From: Sclerurus mexicanus
Taxonomy: Eukaryota; Chordata; Aves; Passeriformes; Furnariidae
Assembly: GCA_013396755.1 (NCBI GenBank)
Contig: VWZF01006010.1
Location: 972,797 to 1,036,796 of the forward strand
DNA: 64,000 bases
Direction: 5' to 3'
The notes beneath the pieces are model-generated. The model did no database searches. It was not told the origin of the DNA and saw only the letters and a program-made list of their open reading frames with translations. The position numbers and the translations under genes are program-made. Positions 60,718 to 64,000 of this stretch are shown here, piece by piece; position 1 is the stretch's first letter, and the number at the start of each line of letters is the position of its first letter.

Positions 60718-62587
60718 AATTGCTGGTCCTGCACAAGGGTCTGGCTGTTCACAAGCAGCCACATCCTCAGAGCTGGCGAGCCCAGGCTCCCTTTGGTTTT
60801 GGTGCTGAGCACTTTCACTGACCTAGAGCAAACTCCCATCGGCATCATATCATCCATGTGAGTGATCAGAGCAGCCACAGCTGTTCTCCTGACCCCTGTC
60901 CTTGGCATCTCCCCTCCTCGATGGGTACAAGTTCTTGCCCTCTGGCATTGTGTCTGGACATGCACAACAATATCAAGCCATCTTCCCTCTTGCTTCCTTC
61001 CCCTTGTCCCAGGGCTGCCTGCCTGATTTCCACCTCACTGGAACTCATGTGGACTTGCATCCAGAGGAGGGCAGAGGCAGGCACTAATGCCAGTAATGGT
61101 ACAGGCAAACAGCAAATAAAGCCTCCTCAGGACCCACATCTTTTTTGAACTCCGAGTCCATTTTTCCTTATTTAACTGCACCACGAAGGAGTTTCTGCAA
61201 CAGCACTGATCCCGGCAAGCAGGAATGTGACTTCAGGCACATCAGCACTAACATCAGATATCAACATTCATGGTTTGGGGTCTACCCACATCTGCTTGGC
61301 CACTTGTACCACCATTACTGTAATCAATACTTGTGGTTTGAAGACACAGGGAAACAGAAGTAGCTTGAAATCTTCGCACAATTCTGATGCAAGTGGCTCT
61401 GCAGAAGTTACAAGATGCTTCTTACAAAATAGGAACCAACTTTGGAAAGTAAGGCTGTGTCTCCAGTGAGGCTGCCTACAAACATTCCCAAAATACCAGA
61501 AGTACCTCAGCAGCAGTCTGGTCAGTAGAGGATCACATCCAGCCCAAATGGCACATCAGGCACAGGACTAATTTTGAGGTTAAACCACCTACATTTAGGT
61601 GTCTCTCTGCACACCAGGTATTCAAGTTTCTACTACAGAAATGCAGAGAGTGAAGCAAACACAGAATGGCCAATACAGTCAGGATACAGCTGTCTAAACA
61701 CAGGCACCTCGTCACGTTTGGGATGGCCTAAGGGACTGCACCTGAGATTTACAGGATTTCTGGCAGCATGTGGAGGCCAGTAGGATACCCACCTTAGATG
61801 GCAGAACCTAGATGATAGTAAACATCTACTTCTAGGCAACAGAATCTCGCCCCTGGTGTTTATAAACTGGGTTCTACCTGCTGCAGACCACATCTCCCTT
61901 GACTAATGGGAGCTTAGTGGGCCAGCATCCATGGCAACACCTACTCATCCAGGTGTCTCAGTCTGGAACTGAATCCATCCAAGCTGGTGTCCACATCTGA
62001 GCCAGATGTTCGACACAAGGATCCACCTGACCAAGGGCAGAATGGGGTAAAATATCCCTTAAACTGCATCAGCCCTGATGACTTGCTCCCCACTGCCCAT
62101 GCAGGGAGCTCTGGGTGACTTGTCCAGATGTGTTCACAAGTCAGATGTTCACTGCCATAGCTGCCAGAACACACCATCCCACTGATTGCAGTGCAGGATC
62201 CAGCCAACCTATGAGAAACATGAAGATCACAGATCTGCACCTGACCCAGGCCAGATTTGTATTGTCATTCCATCTAGCAGCACAGAGCTCTCTCGGTGTC
62301 ACCACCTAGATTTGTCCTTATATGTTGTGCCAAGCTGGGATGCTGTTGAATTCATGCTCGCTGAGCTGAGTCAGAGTTGAAACAGACTTTACTAAAATGC
62401 CACCAAATCATGGAAAACAAAGATGTGAAGCTTCTACCCCAGGAAAAAATGACTTGAAGAATCAAGAAAAAAATGTGCGCATTTTTCCTTTGTTCTACCA
62501 AGACAGAAGAAAAATTAACTTTTGAGCTCCATCCTAATCCTTCCCTGATTTAGGCTACCATGTGAGACTGCGATTGCTTAGAACTAA
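60718..62587 (-). other. Candidate intron sequence, no gene seen
   Basis: No exon could be supported on either strand. Frames of 60-99 codons occur on both strands around 60.8-62.3 kb because stops are sparse, but none has motifs or paired splice sites that I trust. Confidence 0.35.
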
Positions 62588-62740
62588 TTACTACTTATTT
62601 ATACTGCTGTAGTACTTAGGGAGCTCAGTTGGAGATTAGGGCTAGTGCCAGCTCCTGTTCGCTGCCCCAAAGAGTTTACAGTGTGAGTAAAACAGTGCCA
62701 AGAAAACTAATTTGTTCCAGATGGGCCACAGAGGACCTGC
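62588..62740 (+). repeat. Ancient MIR/L2-like sauropsid relic
   Basis: ACTTATTTATACTGCTGTAGTACTTAGGGAGCTCAGTTGGAG, then GCTGCCCCAAAGAGTTTACAGTGTGAGTA, then CAGATGGGCCACAGAGGACC follow the order of a widespread sauropsid L2/MIR-like 3' segment (TATT.GTA..GTAGC.CCTAGG..CCCAGT, then CTGCCCCAAAGAGCTTACA, then ACAGATGG..). Identity is moderate and judged by eye. Confidence 0.5.
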
Positions 62741-63749
62741 CAGAAGTGAGCAAATGTTCATCATGGCTTCTGAGCTGATTCAAAATGACCAACTACTAAT
62801 GAATTTCTCCTCATCTCCCACTACCAATCACTTGAGCTTGGGCGTGATAACATACACAGGGAAAAAAACATCCTTGAGAATAGTAATGGCACCAGCAGGA
62901 ACAACAAGGGAGGATGAATTGCTGGGAGCTAAAGGAATCTCCATAGAAGATAATATTTTTGGTTTTAATTTGGCAAGAAGCAACTCTCTCTGATTAACTA
63001 ATTAGTAAAAAAAAAAATATAAATCGGTAAGAACTAAGAATTTTAATAATATGGCTCAAGATAAACTTCATGTTGTGAAATGAGATAAAAAATTAAATCA
63101 ATGCATTGTATCTAAATGATAACTGAGAAAGTCACTTTTTCTGTTAAATACAAACATAGAAAAGTAATGTGAACCAAATTAGAAGTTGTGCTTAAAAATA
63201 AAGGCTCTACTTAATTTGAAATACATGGAAATAGCTCAATATCCTTTAAAATTTTCAATAAAAGACTTTGCTTTTTGAAGTAGCACGTCCCAGCAGAGAC
63301 TTTGTGACACAAACCCAGGCTGCTGCACTGGGCTGAAGCAAAAGCACAAAAAGGTGAATAAGCATCGCTACGTTACTTCCAAGATGAATCGTCAAACCTG
63401 GACTTCAAGACACAAGAAAGAGAAATACAAAATCGTGTGATTTTTGCCCTTTCAACAATTTACATTCATACTGCGAAGCAGCGTGTGCATGCTGAAAATT
63501 CCTGTCTTCCAGACAGCAGCAGAAACTGCTTTGAAACTTTTTAGTCTGGAATCAAAAATACCTGTGAATTTTTGAGCATGAGACTCAATATGATACTAAC
63601 ATTTAGGAAAGCAGAGGGGTTTGGGGTTTTGTTTGTTTTTTCCCCGGAGAAATCACATTCAATTGAGTACCAATAATGCAGCTTCTACATCAGCATGACA
63701 ACAGAACAAATTTTCAGGGTGTGAGAAGTATCTTCTCTTGCTACAATAC
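62741..63749 (-). other. Candidate intron sequence, no gene seen
   Basis: AT-rich DNA up to the donor of the candidate exon. Short poly-A runs occur at ~63008. No repeat or exon was recognised. Confidence 0.35.
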
Positions 63750-63837
63750 CTGATGCTCCCACTCATTCTTGACCATACCCCAGTGATACACCGGACCACA
63801 CTCCAGTTCTCCATCCTTCCTCCCACCCAGCTCAGCC
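63750..63837 (-). CDS. Candidate internal coding exon, same minus-strand gene
   Basis: On the minus strand a branch-like TGCTGAC and acceptor TTTATTGCAG precede 88 bases that end at CAG|GTATTG. One frame is open throughout: one base completing a split codon, then 29 codons reading AELGGRKDGELECGPVYHWG followed by MVKNEWEHQ. The exon ends in phase 0, so it joins in frame to VKPTKDSVYF at 58838. The residue mix (three W/Y in the middle, charged ends) looks protein-like. I do not recognise the family. The donor is weaker than GTAAGT. Further exons must lie beyond the right edge of the window, and more could lie between the two called here. Confidence 0.42.
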
Positions 63838-64000
63838 CTGCAATAAATCATGTCAGCACCTCTGTGCCAGTGTCAGTGTGAAGTCAGCCCAATTAGCTTA
63901 AACTGCTGACGAACATTGTTTTTGCTAAACTGGACAACTTTGCACAAAAACAAGTGCTCACATCATCTCTCCTGATGGGTCTGCTGGGGAAGAGGGCAGC
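63838..64000 (-). other. Candidate intron upstream of the exon
   Basis: Sequence preceding the candidate exon in minus-strand sense, up to the window edge. It carries the acceptor and branch-like motif described with that exon and nothing else I can name. Confidence 0.3.

Noticed and set aside
60495..60965. 156-codon minus frame
   Set aside because: It crosses a CR1 in the antisense direction, and its residues there are simply antisense CR1.
1..64000. CRISPR arrays, tRNA or rRNA genes, bacterial operons, phage or plasmid systems
   Set aside because: No spaced direct repeats, cloverleaf-type sequences or dense gene packing were seen. The repeat content is that of a bird chromosome.

Overview
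The window reads as nuclear DNA of a bird. The strongest evidence is a dozen copies of the avian/sauropsid CR1 LINE, several still carrying the octamer-like 3' tail (ATTCTATG/ATTCTGTG), plus one copy with the ATTCT-type tail. There is also one retroviral-type LTR and a few very old MIR/L2- and L3-like relics. Base composition is moderately AT-rich and CpG-poor, as in avian intergenic and intronic DNA. There is no bacterial-style gene packing. Five isolated N bases (176, 1541, 21994, 49014, 57754) suggest a draft assembly.

Layout. 1-180 is a C-rich, CpG-containing low-complexity stretch. From about 0.2 to 55.5 kb I see no coding gene. This part holds CR1 fragments on both strands, MIR-like relics near 7.2, 11.1 and 33.9 kb, ancient L3/CR1-like relics near 16.6 and 25.3 kb, and one LTR at 45.96-46.93 kb. 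It also holds microsatellites, notably ten GATGG units at 52.04 kb and seven ACTC units at 53.13 kb, G-rich and purine-rich tracts, and a perfect AT-rich hairpin at 18.33 kb. The many 60-170-codon open frames here look like chance or repeat-derived frames.

From about 55.8 kb to the right edge I infer the 3' end of a minus-strand gene. An apparent internal exon at 63750-63837 and an apparent terminal coding exon at 58659-58838 have good splice sites. Their codon phases match (phase 0 to phase 0) and they are enriched in CpG relative to their surroundings. A CR1-free stretch follows, ending in a single AATAAA at 55807-55812 that would make a 3' UTR of about 2.85 kb. I do not recognise the encoded protein. 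The intervening ~4.9 kb would be an intron carrying one good CR1 (60.33-60.72 kb) and one MIR/L2-like relic (62.6 kb).

I found no RNA gene, CRISPR array, operon, intact mobile element or recognisable novel system. The most useful things to follow up are the unannotated split gene at the right end and the repeat structures in the LTR and microsatellites.
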